Shown here: piece by piece, positions 1-12,724 of the stretch
Layout: each line of letters begins with the position of its first letter
How positions within the stretch are numbered: position 1 is the first letter of the stretch
NCBI GenBank assembly: GCA_012295275.1
Contig: CM022670.1
Span: 15,299,198 to 15,363,197 of the forward strand
Length of the DNA stretch: 64,000 bases
Origin: Chrysomallon squamiferum
Lineage: Eukaryota; Mollusca; Gastropoda; Neomphalida; Peltospiridae
Direction of reading: 5' to 3'
Notes under the pieces: model-generated
What the model saw: only the letters and a program-made list of their open reading frames with translations
Told to the model about the DNA's origin: nothing
Database searches by the model: none
Translations under genes and position numbers: made by a program

Positions 1-206
1 CTTTTTATACACAGAATCAGGCAGAAAACATTTTATTATATTTGACATCAAAAGTACTTTTCCGTATTTAAGATGAATCTGTAATTAAAATTACAAGAAT
101 GACTAGTATGTGTGACCTTATTTGCTCTCAAAATACTGATTTATTGTTTTCACTTTGTATTACGAACTAGAGTAGAGGGGGTCACCTTGAACAGGTTTTG
201 GCTCAT
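1..206 (-). promoter_or_regulatory. Inverted Family A promoter (gene A0, off window)
   Basis: Read on the minus strand this is the Family A promoter seen upstream of A5-A8: a TTCAAGGTGAC-like start near 195, TACTCTAGTTCGTAATAC, AATAAGGTCACA, CTTAAATACGGAAA, TTTTCTGC, then the TATA box TATAAAAA at 2-9. Transcription would start about 20 bases beyond the left edge, so the gene itself is not in the window. It makes a head-to-head pair with A1. Confidence 0.85.
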
Positions 207-237
207 TTTTTTTTTTTTTTTTTTTTTGAATTAATCT

Positions 238-268
<31 letters not shown>

Positions 269-1378
269 CATTCATTTCGTGCTTTTGACTTAATAAACTT
301 GCATACAAGAACCAAAACCCCCCCAAAAATCCTAAGTTAAATTATTTACGTTATAACTAGCTATATTTAATGTAAGTTCCAATGAGAGAGATTGAATTTA
401 CGATTTACTTTTTATTAAAGAAAAGAGAAATGTTTAAAATTTATTACAAACTAGTCATAATTCTAGATTAAATATGAAGATGTAAAATGTAATGATAATT
501 AAAAAATATCACAATAACAAAAAAACAAAAAAAAATTCTGATGACAGATAATTACTAATTTCCTACAGTTATCTTAATTATTTTGAAAATGTATTTCTAT
601 AACTTAAAAAAATAGAGTTATTTCTATTCTGTTCTCTATTTTTTGATTATTATTACTATTGCTGTAGGTGTCACTGTTGTTGTTTTTATTTCTTTTTATT
701 ACTTTTTACTCTTCCATTTCTTTAATACAAGTTTCCATAGGACAAAAGTTTTTGTTGTACATTATAAATATATTTAAATCCGATTTTTTCCATTTCTGTT
801 TTCTTGGCTGAAGATATTACGCAGTAGACTCAGGCTGGCTGTTTCCTCTGCAGTTTCTTTCTCCATTACTCTCTATCTGTTATTCTATCCATATTCATAA
901 ACACTAGAATGAAATATATTATACTCAGACGCATATAAAAATATCCGAAAAAAACCCAGCCAAAAACACAAAAGAAAAAAAAGACGACAACAAAAGAAAG
1001 AAAAAAAAAAAAAAGAAACCGATAAAAAACAAATAGAAAACCAATCAAAGCAAAGAAGCAAATATAAACGTAGCATAAGGTTAAAAATAAGTAAATGTAT
1101 GAAAAATAAATAAAAATCATAAGCCAAGGCGAAATTTTCTGTTCTCAATCTCTCGACAGAAAAAACTAAACAAAACAACAATAACAACAACAATTTTTTT
1201 TTTTTTTTTTTTTTTTTTTAAATATTCTTATTTTCAAATGATTATTGATTGAACTCTGAAATACTAAAAAATAAAAAAATTTGAATAAAAATAAGTTCAT
1301 TGTTATTAAAAAAATAATAAATAAAAAAAAGAAAGAAAGAAAGAAAACAAAAGAAAATAAATAAATACTAATAAACTC
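207..1378. other. Spacer between divergent A0 and A1 promoters
   Basis: No gene seen. It holds poly-T runs (207-227, 240-268, 1193-1219) and A/T-rich low-complexity sequence. The stretch around 850-1130 (TTTCTCCATTACTCT, then ATATTATACTCAG) is a diverged copy of the downstream flank seen after other Family A genes, for example near 18055. Long open frames here on the minus strand are poly-Phe/Tyr/Leu translations of A-rich DNA. Confidence 0.7.
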
Positions 1379-1587
1379 TGTTGAAGGTGACTCTCTCCCT
1401 GAGAACGCAGTAGAAAATAAAATAATAAATCATTTCTAACGCGAGAAATCAGGTCAGATATTACATTCATTCTTCTAATTTTAATTACAGATTTATCTTA
1501 AAAACGGAAAAGTACTTTTGAAGTCAAATATAATAAAATGTTTTCTGCAAGATTCTGGGTATAAAAAGAGGAGCTGGAAGAACGTAC
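1379..1587 (+). promoter_or_regulatory. A1 promoter
   Basis: About 200 bases shared with A2-A4: AAGGTGACTCTC at the distal end, an AGGTCA half-site in TCAGGTCAGATA, a TTATCTTAAAAACGG box, TTTTCTGCAAGATTC and the TATA box TATAAAAA at 1560-1567. Initiation is expected near 1588. Confidence 0.8.
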
Positions 1588-1765
1588 AGCATCCAGCATC
1601 ACTGACATTGTTTGAAAGTGTTCATCCTTCAGGGAAAACGTAAGTGTTTTACTTTATTTAATATAAAACTTTTACTTTAAAGTTCTGTTTTATTCAGTTA
1701 TGTTCACATCATTAATAGTTATATGTGGTTAATTTACAAATGTTACTTTATTTTCAGAGTTCAAA

Positions 1766-2277
1766 ATGATGAAATTTCTGCTTGTTTTCTTGTTGGTTTG
1801 TCTGGTGATTGCCTCTGTGTCAAGCCAATTCCTTGGTTACGGTTATGGCGGTCTCTATGGCTACGGCTGGGGCTACCCATACCTTAACGGATATGGCGGA
1901 TACTTGTATGGAAAAAGGTAAGTTATTTTTGTTGTTGTTGTTATTATTATTATTATATTAGCAGTAGTAATAGTAGTAGCAGTTGTTGCTGTTGTAGTGG
2001 TGGCGATGGTAATTATAGTGGTAATGGTGGAAGTAGTCGTAGCTGTTGCAGCATAGTAGTAGTATTAGCAATAGTAATAGCAGCAGTAATAGCATAACTG
2101 TAATAAAATCATATATTGTTAGATTGTAAAATGTTTCTTCGGCATTATAAAATATTTCAACTGTAGAATCCTACAAAACATATTTCGATATGCAATGTAT
2201 AAGATAACTGTCTGTTTGCAGTATTTAATTATAAAAATATATTTGATTCTGATTCTTTTCTTTTTTTTAACAGGTGA
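1766..2277 (+). CDS. A1: secreted Gly/Tyr-rich peptide precursor, 51 aa
   Basis: Seen: residues 1-20 are a signal peptide (starts MMKFLL, ends VSS); residues 21-48 contain 10 Gly and 9 Tyr of 28, one Trp, one Pro and no charged residue; the frame ends Gly-Lys-Arg-stop. Three exons: non-coding exon 1 about 1588-1639, exon 2 1758-1917, exon 3 from 2274. The Arg codon is split AG|G and TGA is 2275-2277; AATAAA is at 2345-2350. Introns are GT-AG, 118 and 356 bases. The ATG pair at 1766 is first in exon 2 and is kept in all copies. Gly-Lys-Arg is a known amidation plus dibasic cleavage signal, and residue 21 is Gln, able to cyclise, so a doubly capped peptide is inferred. No family is recognised; structural secretion, antimicrobial or signalling roles are all possible. 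Confidence 0.85.
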
Positions 2278-2368
2278 AATGTTGCTGTGAATATTAAACA
2301 GATGTTTACAACAGACGGATCCGTTTATGCCATGTTAAATACAGAATAAATTATTTCAGCAGACTTCT

Positions 2369-2756
2369 CTTGTTTGTCTTTTCAAATATTTATTTGATTA
2401 TTACTCACACATTAACAGATTTATTCAGCAACTTCGGATGGTTTAAAGTTTAGAAACGAAACTTCAGAAAATTATGTAAGAGAAATTTCGAGAGAAAAAA
2501 AACATTGTATTCAAAGAAAAACAAACAAACAAACAAAAAAATAATGAAAAATACAAAGAATCCAAGATTTTCATCTCAGCGATGTGGTTAGACCTCAAAC
2601 GGTATCCGCAGACCTAAACGAATTCGTATAGTGGATATTGTTTCTATCGGAGCAGAGATTTAGATTTTAGATTTTAAAAAAAAACAAAAAAAAACATTAA
2701 TCAATTTCGGTATGAGGCATTTGTCTCATTTGCCTCAATGTAGTTACGACCATGTA

Positions 2757-2816
<60 letters not shown>

Positions 2817-4952
2817 GATTTTAAAGAAAGAAAAAGTTCAAGAAATAAAAATTTATGTAAACTCTGTTTTTTCAAGTAACAAAGTTAAAAGGTTAAACAT
2901 ACCATTCATTCTCGTAATTTTTGTTAAGAAAGAGACATGTTTTTTTTTTGTTTATCCAGTGAAGCATATTATTATTATTATTATTATTATTACTATTATT
3001 ATTATTATTATTATTTGTTTATTATTATTATTATTACTGTTGTTGTTGTTTTGTACTTTTAGTGTGTGTATATTTCCTTTTATTACTTTTTTCTCTCCCA
3101 TCATTTTAATACAAGGTGCAACATAATAAATATAAAGTAATTAAAAAGTATTTGATGTATATGATAAAAATATATCCTCTTTTTGTATGCTTTACTACGC
3201 AATCTTTTTATATTCTAAACACTGCAATTTATTTCCCTCCTTAAATCTATAATATTATTTGTCGACACTGGAATAAAACAAAATATCTGGAACACAATTA
3301 CTTAGACGCATGGATGTACATGTATAATCATATAAAAAAAAGTATCAGAGAAAACCAATAAAGAGTCAACAAAAAATAACAACAAAAGAAAAACCGCAAC
3401 AATAAACAAACAGACAAATATAAACGTAGCTTAGTGTTAGAATGTAAATATAAGTAAATCTATGAAAAATAAAAGAAATATCAGAAGCCAAGACAAACGT
3501 TTGCTGTCCTCAAAAGAAAATACAAATGTAAAAAAAGTATAACGCTGGACCAAATATAATTTTATTGCTATTTAAAAAAAACAAAAAACAAGAAAAAAAA
3601 AAAACATTATTATTATTTTAAGGGAGAATTATTTGGAAATATACTCCAGTTTTTATTTTCTCTTTTCCCCAATTTGATTCATGACGTCTGACAGTTTGTT
3701 TAATTTGAATAAATGTATGTCACCTATTTAACACAATTTTATTCTTCTACTTTTATAAATATTTGAAATAGCAATAGTGATGATGATACTACTACTAGCG
3801 GTTGTTTTGGTATTTAAAAGAAATGGTGCTACCTGATGTACAGTAGTACTAGCAGAAGTAATTCTGGTAATTGTACTAGTAGTTGTTGTAGTACCAGAAG
3901 TAGCGGTGTTAGTAGTGATAATAGTAGTAGTAGTTGTTGTTGTTCTTGTTGTTGTAAAGTAATAGTAGCTGTCGTAATGGAGCACTAGTACTTGTGATCA
4001 GTATCAAACTGTTAAATTTTGTGAATAAATGTTGGTGTTATTTAATGGATACAGAGAACTTGGGACACCATAAATGTATATTTCAGAATAAAAATAATTC
4101 ATTATTAATTTATTCATTCTAACCTTTTTTGCAAATGGCTCGTCTTAATATATACCATAACATCCTTTCGATATTCATAAAAATAAAAATAAAAAAATAA
4201 AAAAATAAAAAAATAAAATAAAATAAATAAAATAAATAAATAAATAAGCATTAAGAATAAAATAAAAGACAGAAAGAAAAAATAAATGAAAATAAATAAA
4301 TACTAATAAACTGTGTTGAAGGTGACTCTCTCCCTGAGAACGCAGTAGAAATAAAATAATAAATCATTTCTAACGCGAAAAATCAGGTCAGATATTATAT
4401 TTGTTCTCGTATTTGTAAAATACAGTAGCTGTTGCATTAGTTCCCTTCACTTTAATATAAGGTGCCACATAATTAACTATAAAGTAATTAAAGAGCATTT
4501 GATCTACATCATAAAACCATATTTAAATTAACATTTTCCTCGTTTTGCAAGCTCTGTTGAAGATACGTTTAAATCACTACGCAGCTGGTTTTTCTCTGAC
4601 CACTGGAATAAATAAATAATTAGCTCTGCAGTTTAGTTCCCCGTTTGTCTGTATACCCTGAAATCCATAATATTATTTGTCGACATTCGAATCAAATATA
4701 ACGTATGGAACATAATTACTTAGACGGATAAAGAAAAATATCAGAGAAAACCAATAAAGAAACAACAGAAACAAACAAGTAAAACAACAATAACAACAAA
4801 CAAACAGGCAAATATAAACGTAGCTTAGTGTCATAAAGCAAATATAAGTAAGTGTATGAAAAATAAAATAAATATCAGAAACCAAGACAAAATTTTACTG
4901 TTCTCAATCTCTCAAAAGAGAAAACAAGAGTTAAAAAAAAAAAAAAAAAAAA

Positions 4953-4986
<34 letters not shown>

Positions 4987-5628
4987 TAAAAAATAAATAA
5001 ATATAACGCTTGACTAATTATAATATCATCCCTATTTTTTTTTCTTCTGATTTTAAGGGAGAATTATAATACAAATATACACTTTACAACAGTTTGATAG
5101 CAGTAGTATATGTGAATAGTATCAAACTTTTGTAAATTAGTTAAATCTTGTGAATAATTTATGGTGTTAATAGATACAGAGAACTTGGGAAACCATGAAT
5201 TAATATTTCAAATTCAAAAAATTCATGACTATTTTTTTCATGCTAATCTATTTCTATGTTTGCAAACGGCTTGTTTTAGTAAAATACCATAATATCCTTT
5301 CGATAGTTATACAAATAAAAAATAAAATAAAATAAAATAAATAAAATAAAATAAATAAAATAATAAATATTTAAAATAAAAAAAGAATCAGACAAAGAAA
5401 GAAAACAAAAGAAAATAAATAAATAAATAATGATGATGATGATGATGAACATAACAGTAATAAGGATAATGATGATGATGATGACTAATAACAACAATAA
5501 TAATAATAAAGATAATAAAAATAGCAATAATAATCATAACGATGATATTAATTAAAAAACATTTAAAAAAAAAAAAAATAGAGAAACAAAACAAAACAAA
5601 ACAAAATAATAAATACTAATAAACTCTG
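2369..5628. repeat. Family A spacer (A1-A2), no intact gene
   Basis: Part of a unit of about 4.25 kb repeated after A2. Contents in order: a conserved 3' flank, (TTA)n at 2757-2816 and 2970-3012, a period-3 AGT/GTT/AAT tract at 3770-3990, a promoter relic without a gene at 4301-4411, a second copy of the 3' flank, poly-A/(AAT)n at 4932-4980, and a GATGATGAT-rich tract at 5429-5490. Confidence 0.75.
4301..4411 (+). pseudogene. Promoter relic lacking its Family A gene
   Basis: The distal promoter start (AAGGTGACTCTCTCC, then GAACGCAGTAGAAAT and TCAGGTCAGATAT) is present, but TATA, all exons and both introns are missing. Sequence runs straight into the downstream flank (TTGTTCTCGTATTTG). A deletion of about 1.4 kb between similar CATTCATTCT sequences either side of a gene explains it. 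Confidence 0.7.
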
Positions 5629-5846
5629 TTGAAGGTGACTCTCTCCCTGGGAACGCAGTAGAAAATAAAATAATAAATCATTTCTAACGCGAGAAATCAG
5701 GTCAGATATTACATTCATTCTTCTAATTTTAATTACAGATTTATCTTGAAAACGGAAACAGTACAACTAAAGTCAAATATCATGGACATGATAAAATGTT
5801 TTCTGCAAGAGTCTGTGTATAAAAAGAGGAGCTGGAAGAACGTACA
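5629..5846 (+). promoter_or_regulatory. A2 promoter
   Basis: Same block as A1; TATA box TATAAAAA at 5818-5825. It has the AACAGTAC and GGACATGATAAAATG stretches that A1 has lost. Confidence 0.8.
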
Positions 5847-6023
5847 GCATCCAGCATCACTGACATTGTTTGAAAGTGTTCATCCTTCAGGGAAAACGTA
5901 AGTGTTTTACTTTATTTAACATAAAACTTTCACTTTAAAGTTCGGTTTTATTTAGTTATGTTCACATCATTAATAGTTATATGTGATTAATTTACAAATG
6001 TTACTTCATTTTCAGAGTTCAAA

Positions 6024-6527
6024 ATGATGAAATTTCTGCTTGTTTTCTTGTTGGTTTGTCTGGTGATTGCCTCTGTGTCAAGCCAATTCCTTGGTTACGG
6101 TTATGGCGGTCTCTATGGCTACGGCTGGGGCTACCCATACCTTAACGGATATGGCGGATACTTGTATGGAAAAAGGTAAGTTATTTTTGTTGTTGTTGTT
6201 ATTATTATTATTATATTAGCAGTAGTAATAGAAGTAGCAGTTGTTGCTGTTGTAGTGGTGGCGATGGTAATTATAGTGGTAATGGTGGAAGTAGCCGTAG
6301 CTGTAGTAGTATTAGCAATAGTAATAACAACAGCAGTAGTAGCACAACTGTAATAAAATCATATATTGTTAGATTGTAAAATGTTTCTTCGGCATTATAA
6401 AATATTTCAACTGTAGAATCCTAGAAAACATATTTCGATATGCAATGTGTAAGATAACTGTCTGTTTGCAGTATTTAATTATAAAAATATATTTGATTCT
6501 GATTCTTTTCTTTTTTTTAACAGGTGA
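6024..6527 (+). CDS. A2: secreted Gly/Tyr-rich peptide precursor, 51 aa
   Basis: Protein identical to A1. Exon 1 about 5846-5897, exon 2 6016-6175, exon 3 from 6524 with TGA at 6525-6527 and AATAAA at 6595-6600. Introns 118 and 348 bases. Intron 2 starts GTAAGT directly after AG, so the unspliced frame also reads Gly-Lys-Arg-TAA. Flanks match A1 and A3 closely, placing it in the youngest-looking part of the array. Confidence 0.85.
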
Positions 6528-6618
6528 AATGTTGCTGTGAAAATTAAACAGATGATTACAACAGACTGATCCGTTTATGCCATGTTAAATACAGAATAAA
6601 TTATTTCAGCAGACTTCT

Positions 6619-7006
6619 CTTGTTTGTCTTTTTAAATATTTATTTGATTATTACTCACACATTAACAGATTTATTCAGCAACTTCGGATGGTTTAAAGTT
6701 TAGAAACGAAACTTCAGAAAATTATGTAAGAGAAAGTTCGAGAGAAAAAGAAATTTGTATTTAAAGAAAAACAAACAAACAAACAAAAAAAATAATGAAA
6801 AATACAAAGAATCCAAGATTTTCATCTCAGCGATGTGGTTAGACCTCAAACGGTAACCGCAGACCTAAACGAATTCGTATAGTGGATATTGTTTCTATCG
6901 GAGCAGAGATTTAGATTTTAGATTTAAAAAAACCCAAAAAAAAACATCCTTCAATTTCGGTATGAGGCATTTGTCTCATTTGCCTCGATGTAGTTACGAC
7001 CATGTA

Positions 7007-7060
<54 letters not shown>

Positions 7061-8487
7061 GATTTTAAAGAAAGAAAAAGTTCAAGAAATAAAAATGTAT
7101 GTAAACTCTGTTTTTTCAAGTAACAAAGTTAAAAGGTTAAACATATCATTCATTCTCGTAATTTGTGTTAAGAAATAGACATTTTTTGTTTGTTTATCCA
7201 GTGAAGCATATTATTATTATTATTACTATTATTAGCATTATTATTATTGTTGTTGTTGTTGTTGTTGTTTTGTACTTTTAGTGTGTGTATATTTCCATTT
7301 ATTACTTTTTCTCTCCCATCACCTTAATACAAGATGCCACAAAATAAATATAAAGTAATTAAAAAGTATATGATGTATATCATAAAAATATTTTCACATT
7401 TTCCTCTTTTTGTATGCTTTACTACGCAATCTTTTTATATTCTAAACACTGCAATTTATTTCCCTCGTTAAATCTATAATATTATTTGTCGACACTGGAA
7501 TAAAACAAAATGTCTGGAACACAATTACTTAGACGCATGGATGTACACGTATAATCATATAAATAAAAGTATCAGAGAAAACCAATAAAGAGTCAACAAA
7601 AAATAACAACAAAAGAAAAACAGCAACAATAAACAAACAGACAAATATAAACGTAGCTTAGTGTTAGAATGTAAATATAAGTAAATCTATGAAAAATAAA
7701 AAAAATATCAGAAGCCAAGACAAACGTTTACTGTCCTCAAAAGAAAAATCAAATGTAAAAAAAGTATAACGCTGGACGAAATATAATTTTATTGCTATTT
7801 AAAAAAAAAAAAAAAACATTTATTATTATTTTAAGGGAGAATTATTTGGAAATAAACTCCAGTTTTTATTTTCTCTTTTCCCCAGTTTGATTCATGACGT
7901 CTGACAGTTTGTTTAATTTGAATAAATGTATGTTACCTATTTAACACAGTTTTCTTCTTCTACTTTTATAAATATTTGAAATAGCAATAGTGATGATGAT
8001 ACTACTACTAGCGTTTGTTTTTGGTATTTAAAAGAAATGGTGCTACCTGATATATAGTAGTACTAGCAGAAGTAATTCTGGTAATTGTACTAGTAGTTGT
8101 TATAGTACCAGAAGTAGCGGTGTTAGTAGTGATAGTAGTAGTAGTAGTTGTTGTTGTTCTTGTTGTTGTAAAGTAATAGTAGCTGTCGTAATGGAGCACT
8201 AGTACTTGTGATCAGTATCAAACTGTTAAATTTTGTGAATAAATGTTGGTGTTATTTAATGGATACAGAGAACTTGGGACACCATAAATGTATATTTCAG
8301 AATAAAAATAATTCATTATTAATTTATTCATTCTAACCTTTTTTGCAAATGGCTCGTCTTAATATATACCATAACATCCTTTCGATATTCATAAAAATAA
8401 AAATAAAATAAAAGAATACAAAAGAAAATAAATAAATACTGATGATGATGATGGTGATAATAACAATAATAACAATAATAAAAATAA

Positions 8488-8518
<31 letters not shown>

Positions 8519-9214
8519 TAAATAAGCATTAAGAATAAAATAAAAGACAGAAAGAAAAAATAAATGAAAATAAATAAACACTAATAAACTGTGTTGAAGG
8601 TGACTCTCTCCCTGAGAACGCAGTAGAAATAAAATAATAAATCATTTCTAAGTCGAAAAATCAGGTCAGATATTATATTTGTTCTCGTATTTGTAAAATA
8701 CAGTAGCTGTTGCATTAGTTCCCTTCACTTTAATATAAGGTGCCACATAATTAAATATAAAGTAATTAAAGAGCATTTGATCTACATCATAAAACCATAT
8801 TTAAATTAACATTTTCCTCGTTTTGCAAGCTCTGTTGAAGATACGTTTAAATCACTACGCAGCTGGTTTTTCTCTGACCACTGGAATAAATAAATAATTA
8901 GCTCTGCAATTTAGTTCCCCGTTTGTCTGTATACCCGAAATCCATAATATTATTTGTCGACATTCGAATCAAATATAACGTATGGAACATAATTACTTAG
9001 ACGGATAAAGAAAAATATGAGAGAAAACCAATAAAGAAACAACAGAAACAAACAAGTAAAACAACAATAACAACAAACAAACAGGCAAATATAAACGTAG
9101 CTTAGTGTCATAAAGCAAATATAAGTAAGTGTATGAAAAATAAAATAAATATCAGAAACCAAGACAAAATTTTACTGTTCTCAGTCTCTCAAAAGAGAAA
9201 ACAAGTGTTTTAAA

Positions 9215-9290
<76 letters not shown>

Positions 9291-9851
9291 AATATTTTTT
9301 TTTAACGCTGGACTAATTATAATATCATCCCTATTTTCTTCTGATTTTAAGGGAGAATTATAATACAGATATACACTTTACTACAGTTTGATAGTAGTAG
9401 TGTTTGTGAATAGTATCAAACTTTTGTAAATTAATTAAATCTTGTGTATAATGTATGGTGTTAATAGATACAGAGAACTTGAAAAACCATGAATTAATAT
9501 TTCAAAATCAAATTAATACTTTTTTCATTCTAATCTATTTCTATGCTTTAAAGACGGCTCGTTTTAGTAAAATACCATAATATCCTTTCGATATTTATAC
9601 AAATATAAAATAAAATAAAATAAAATAAAATAAATAAATATATAAATAATGATGTTGATGATGATGATGATAATAACAGTAATAAGGATAATGATGATGA
9701 TGATGACAGTAACAACAACAGTAATAATAATAATAAAGATAATAACAATAACAATCATAATCATAATCCTGATAATAATTAAATAAGAATTAAGAATAAA
9801 ATAAAAGACAGAAGAAAAAACAAAACAAAATAACAAATACTAATAAACTGT
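6619..9851. repeat. Family A spacer (A2-A3), copy of the A1-A2 spacer
   Basis: Colinear with 2369-5628. (TTA)n at 7007-7062, period-3 tract at 7985-8205, gene-less promoter relic at 8579-8685, (AAAT)n/(AAT)n at 9211-9290, GATG-rich tract at 9649-9710. No intact gene seen. Confidence 0.75.
8579..8685 (+). pseudogene. Second promoter relic lacking its gene
   Basis: Same deletion junction as at 4301-4411 (GATATTATATTTG joined to TTCTCGTATTTG), so the deletion happened before this unit was copied. Confidence 0.7.
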
Positions 9852-10067
9852 GTTGAAGGTGACTCTCTCCCTGAGAACGCAGTAGAAAAAATAATAAATC
9901 ATTTCTAACGCGAAAAATCAGGTCAGATATTACATTCATTCTTCTAATTTTAATTACAGATTTATCTTAAAAACGGAAACAGTGCAACTAAAGTCAAATA
10001 TCACGGACATGATAAAATGTTTTCTGCAAGATTCTGTGTATAAAAAGAGGAGCTGGAAGAAGGTACA
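9852..10067 (+). promoter_or_regulatory. A3 promoter
   Basis: Family A promoter block; TATA box TATAAAAA at 10039-10046. Confidence 0.8.
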
Positions 10068-10244
10068 GCATCCAGCATCACTGACATTGTTTGAAAGTGT
10101 TCATCCTTCAGGGAAAACGTAAGTGTTTTATTTTATTTAACATAAAACTTTCACTTTAAAGTTCGGTTTTACTTAGTTATCTTCACATCATCGATAGTTA
10201 TATGTGATTAATTTACAAATGTTACTTCATTTTCAGAGTTCAAA

Positions 10245-10761
10245 ATGATGAAATTTCTGCTTGTTTTCTTGTTGGTGTGTTTGGTGATTGCCTCTGTTTC
10301 AAGCCAATTCCTTGGTTACGGTTATGGCGGTCTCTATGGCTACGGCTGGGGCTACCCATACTTTAACGGATATGGCGGATACTTGTATGGAAAAAGGTAA
10401 GTTATTTTTGTTGTTGTTGTTATTATTATTATTATATTAGCAGTAGTCATAGTAGTAGCAGTTGTTGCTGTTGTAGTGGTGGCGATGGTAATTATAGTGG
10501 TAATGGTGGAAGTAGTCGTAGCTGTTGCAGCATAGTAGTAGTATTAGCAATAGTAATAACAACAGCAGTAGTAGCACAACTGTAATAAAATCATATATTG
10601 TTAGATTGTAAAATGTTTCTTCGGCATTATAAAATATTTCAACTGTAGAATCCTACAAAACGTATTTCGATATGGAATGTGTAAGATAACTGTCTGTTTG
10701 CAGTATTTAATTACAAAAATGTATTTGATTCTGATTCTTTTTTCTTTTTTTTAACAGGTGA
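10245..10761 (+). CDS. A3: secreted Gly/Tyr-rich peptide precursor, 51 aa
   Basis: Differs from A1 by one residue, Leu40 to Phe (codon TTT in the PYFNGYGG segment). Exon 1 about 10067-10118, exon 2 10237-10396, exon 3 from 10758, TGA 10759-10761, AATAAA 10829-10834. Introns 118 and 361 bases. Ends Gly-Lys-Arg. The gene lies 4.2 kb after A2 but only 3.4 kb before A4, because its downstream spacer is shortened near 11980. Confidence 0.85.
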
Positions 10762-10852
10762 AATGTTGCTGTGAAAATTAAACAGATGATTACAACAGAC
10801 GGATCCGTTTATGCCATGTTAAATACAGAATAAATTATTTCAGCAGACTTCT

Positions 10853-11243
10853 CTTGTTTGTCTTTTCAAATATTTATTTGATTATTACTCACACATTAAC
10901 AGATTTATTCAGCAACTTCGGATGGTTTAAAGTTTAGAAACGAAACTTCAGAAAATTATGTAAGAGAAAGTTCGAGAGAAAAAGAAATTTGTATTTAAAG
11001 AAAAACAAACAAACAAACAAAAAAATAATGAAAAATACAAAGAATCCAAGATTTTCATCTCAGCGATGTGGTTAGACCTCAAACGGTATCCGCAGACCTA
11101 AACGAATTCGTATAGTGGATATTGTTTCTATCGGAGCAGAGATTTCGATTTTAGATTAAAAAAAAACAAAAAAAAAAAAAACATCCATAAATTTCGGTAT
11201 GAGGCATTTGTCTCATTTGCCTCAATGTAGTTACGACCATGTA

Positions 11244-11312
<69 letters not shown>

Positions 11313-12679
11313 GATTTTAAAGAAAGAAAAAGTTCAAGAAATAAAAAATTTATGTAAACTGTTTTTTCAAGTAACAAAGTTAAAAGGTTAAACATATCAT
11401 TCATTCTCGTAATTTTTGTTAAGAAAGAGACATGTTTTTTGTTTTGTTTATCCAGTGAAGCATATTATTATTATTATTATTATTACTATTATTATTATTA
11501 TTATTATTTGTTTATTATTATTATTATTGTTGTTGTTGTTTTGTACTTTTAGTGTGTGTATATTTCCTTTTATTACTTTTTTCTCTCCCATCATTTTAAT
11601 ACAAGGTGCAACATAATAAATATAAAGTAATTAAAAAGTATATGATGTATATCATAACAAATATATCCTCTTTTTGTATGCTTTACTAAGCAGTCTTTTT
11701 ATATTCTAAACACTGCAATTTACTTCCCTCCTTAAATCCGTAATATTATTTTCGACACTGGAACCAAGCAAAATGTCTGGAACACAATTACTTAGACGCA
11801 TGGATGTACACGTATAATCATATAAATAAAAGTATCAGAGAAAACCAATAAAAAGTCAACAAAAAATAACAACAAAAGAAAAACAGCAACAATAAACAAA
11901 CAGACAAATATAAACGTAGCTTAGTGTTAGAATGTAAATATAAGTAAATCTATGAAAAATAAAAGAAATATCAGAAGCCAGAAGAAATATCAGAAGAAAG
12001 AAAAAATAAATGAAAATAAATAAACACTAATAAACTGTGTTGAAGGTGACTCTCTCCCTGAGAACGCAGTAGAAATAAAATAATAAATCATTTCTAACGC
12101 GAAAAATCAGGTCAGATATTATATTTGTTCTCGTATTTGTAAAATACAGTAGTTGTTGCATTAGTTCCCTTCACTTTAATATAAGGTGCCACATAATTAA
12201 ATATAAAGTAATTAAAGAGCATTTGAACTACATCATAAAAATATATTTAAATTAACATTTTCCTCGTTTTGCAAGCTCTGTTGAAGATACGTTTAAATCA
12301 CTACGCAGCTGGTTTTTCTCTGACCACTGGAATAAATAAATAATTAGCTCTGCAATTTAGTTCCCCGTTTGTCTGTATACCCGAAATCCATAATATTATT
12401 TGTAGACGTTCGAATCGAATATAACGTATGGAACATAATTACTTAGACGGATAAAGAAAAATATTAGAGAAAACCATAAGAAACAACAGAAACAAACAAG
12501 TGAAACAACAATAACAACAAACAAACAGGCAAATATAAACGTAGCTTAGTGTCATAAAGCAAATATAAGTAAGTGTATGAAAAATAAAATAAATATCAGA
12601 AACACAGACAAAATTTTACTGTTCTCAGTCTCTCAAAAGAGAAAACAAGTGTTAAAAAAAAAAATGAAAAAAAATATAA

Positions 12680-12724
<45 letters not shown>

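Noticed and set aside
866-1193. Long minus-strand frames rich in Phe/Leu/Tyr
   Set aside because: They translate A-rich low-complexity DNA; similar frames recur at 4673, 8950, 18109, 21504 and 26510 with frame changes and no splice or start context.
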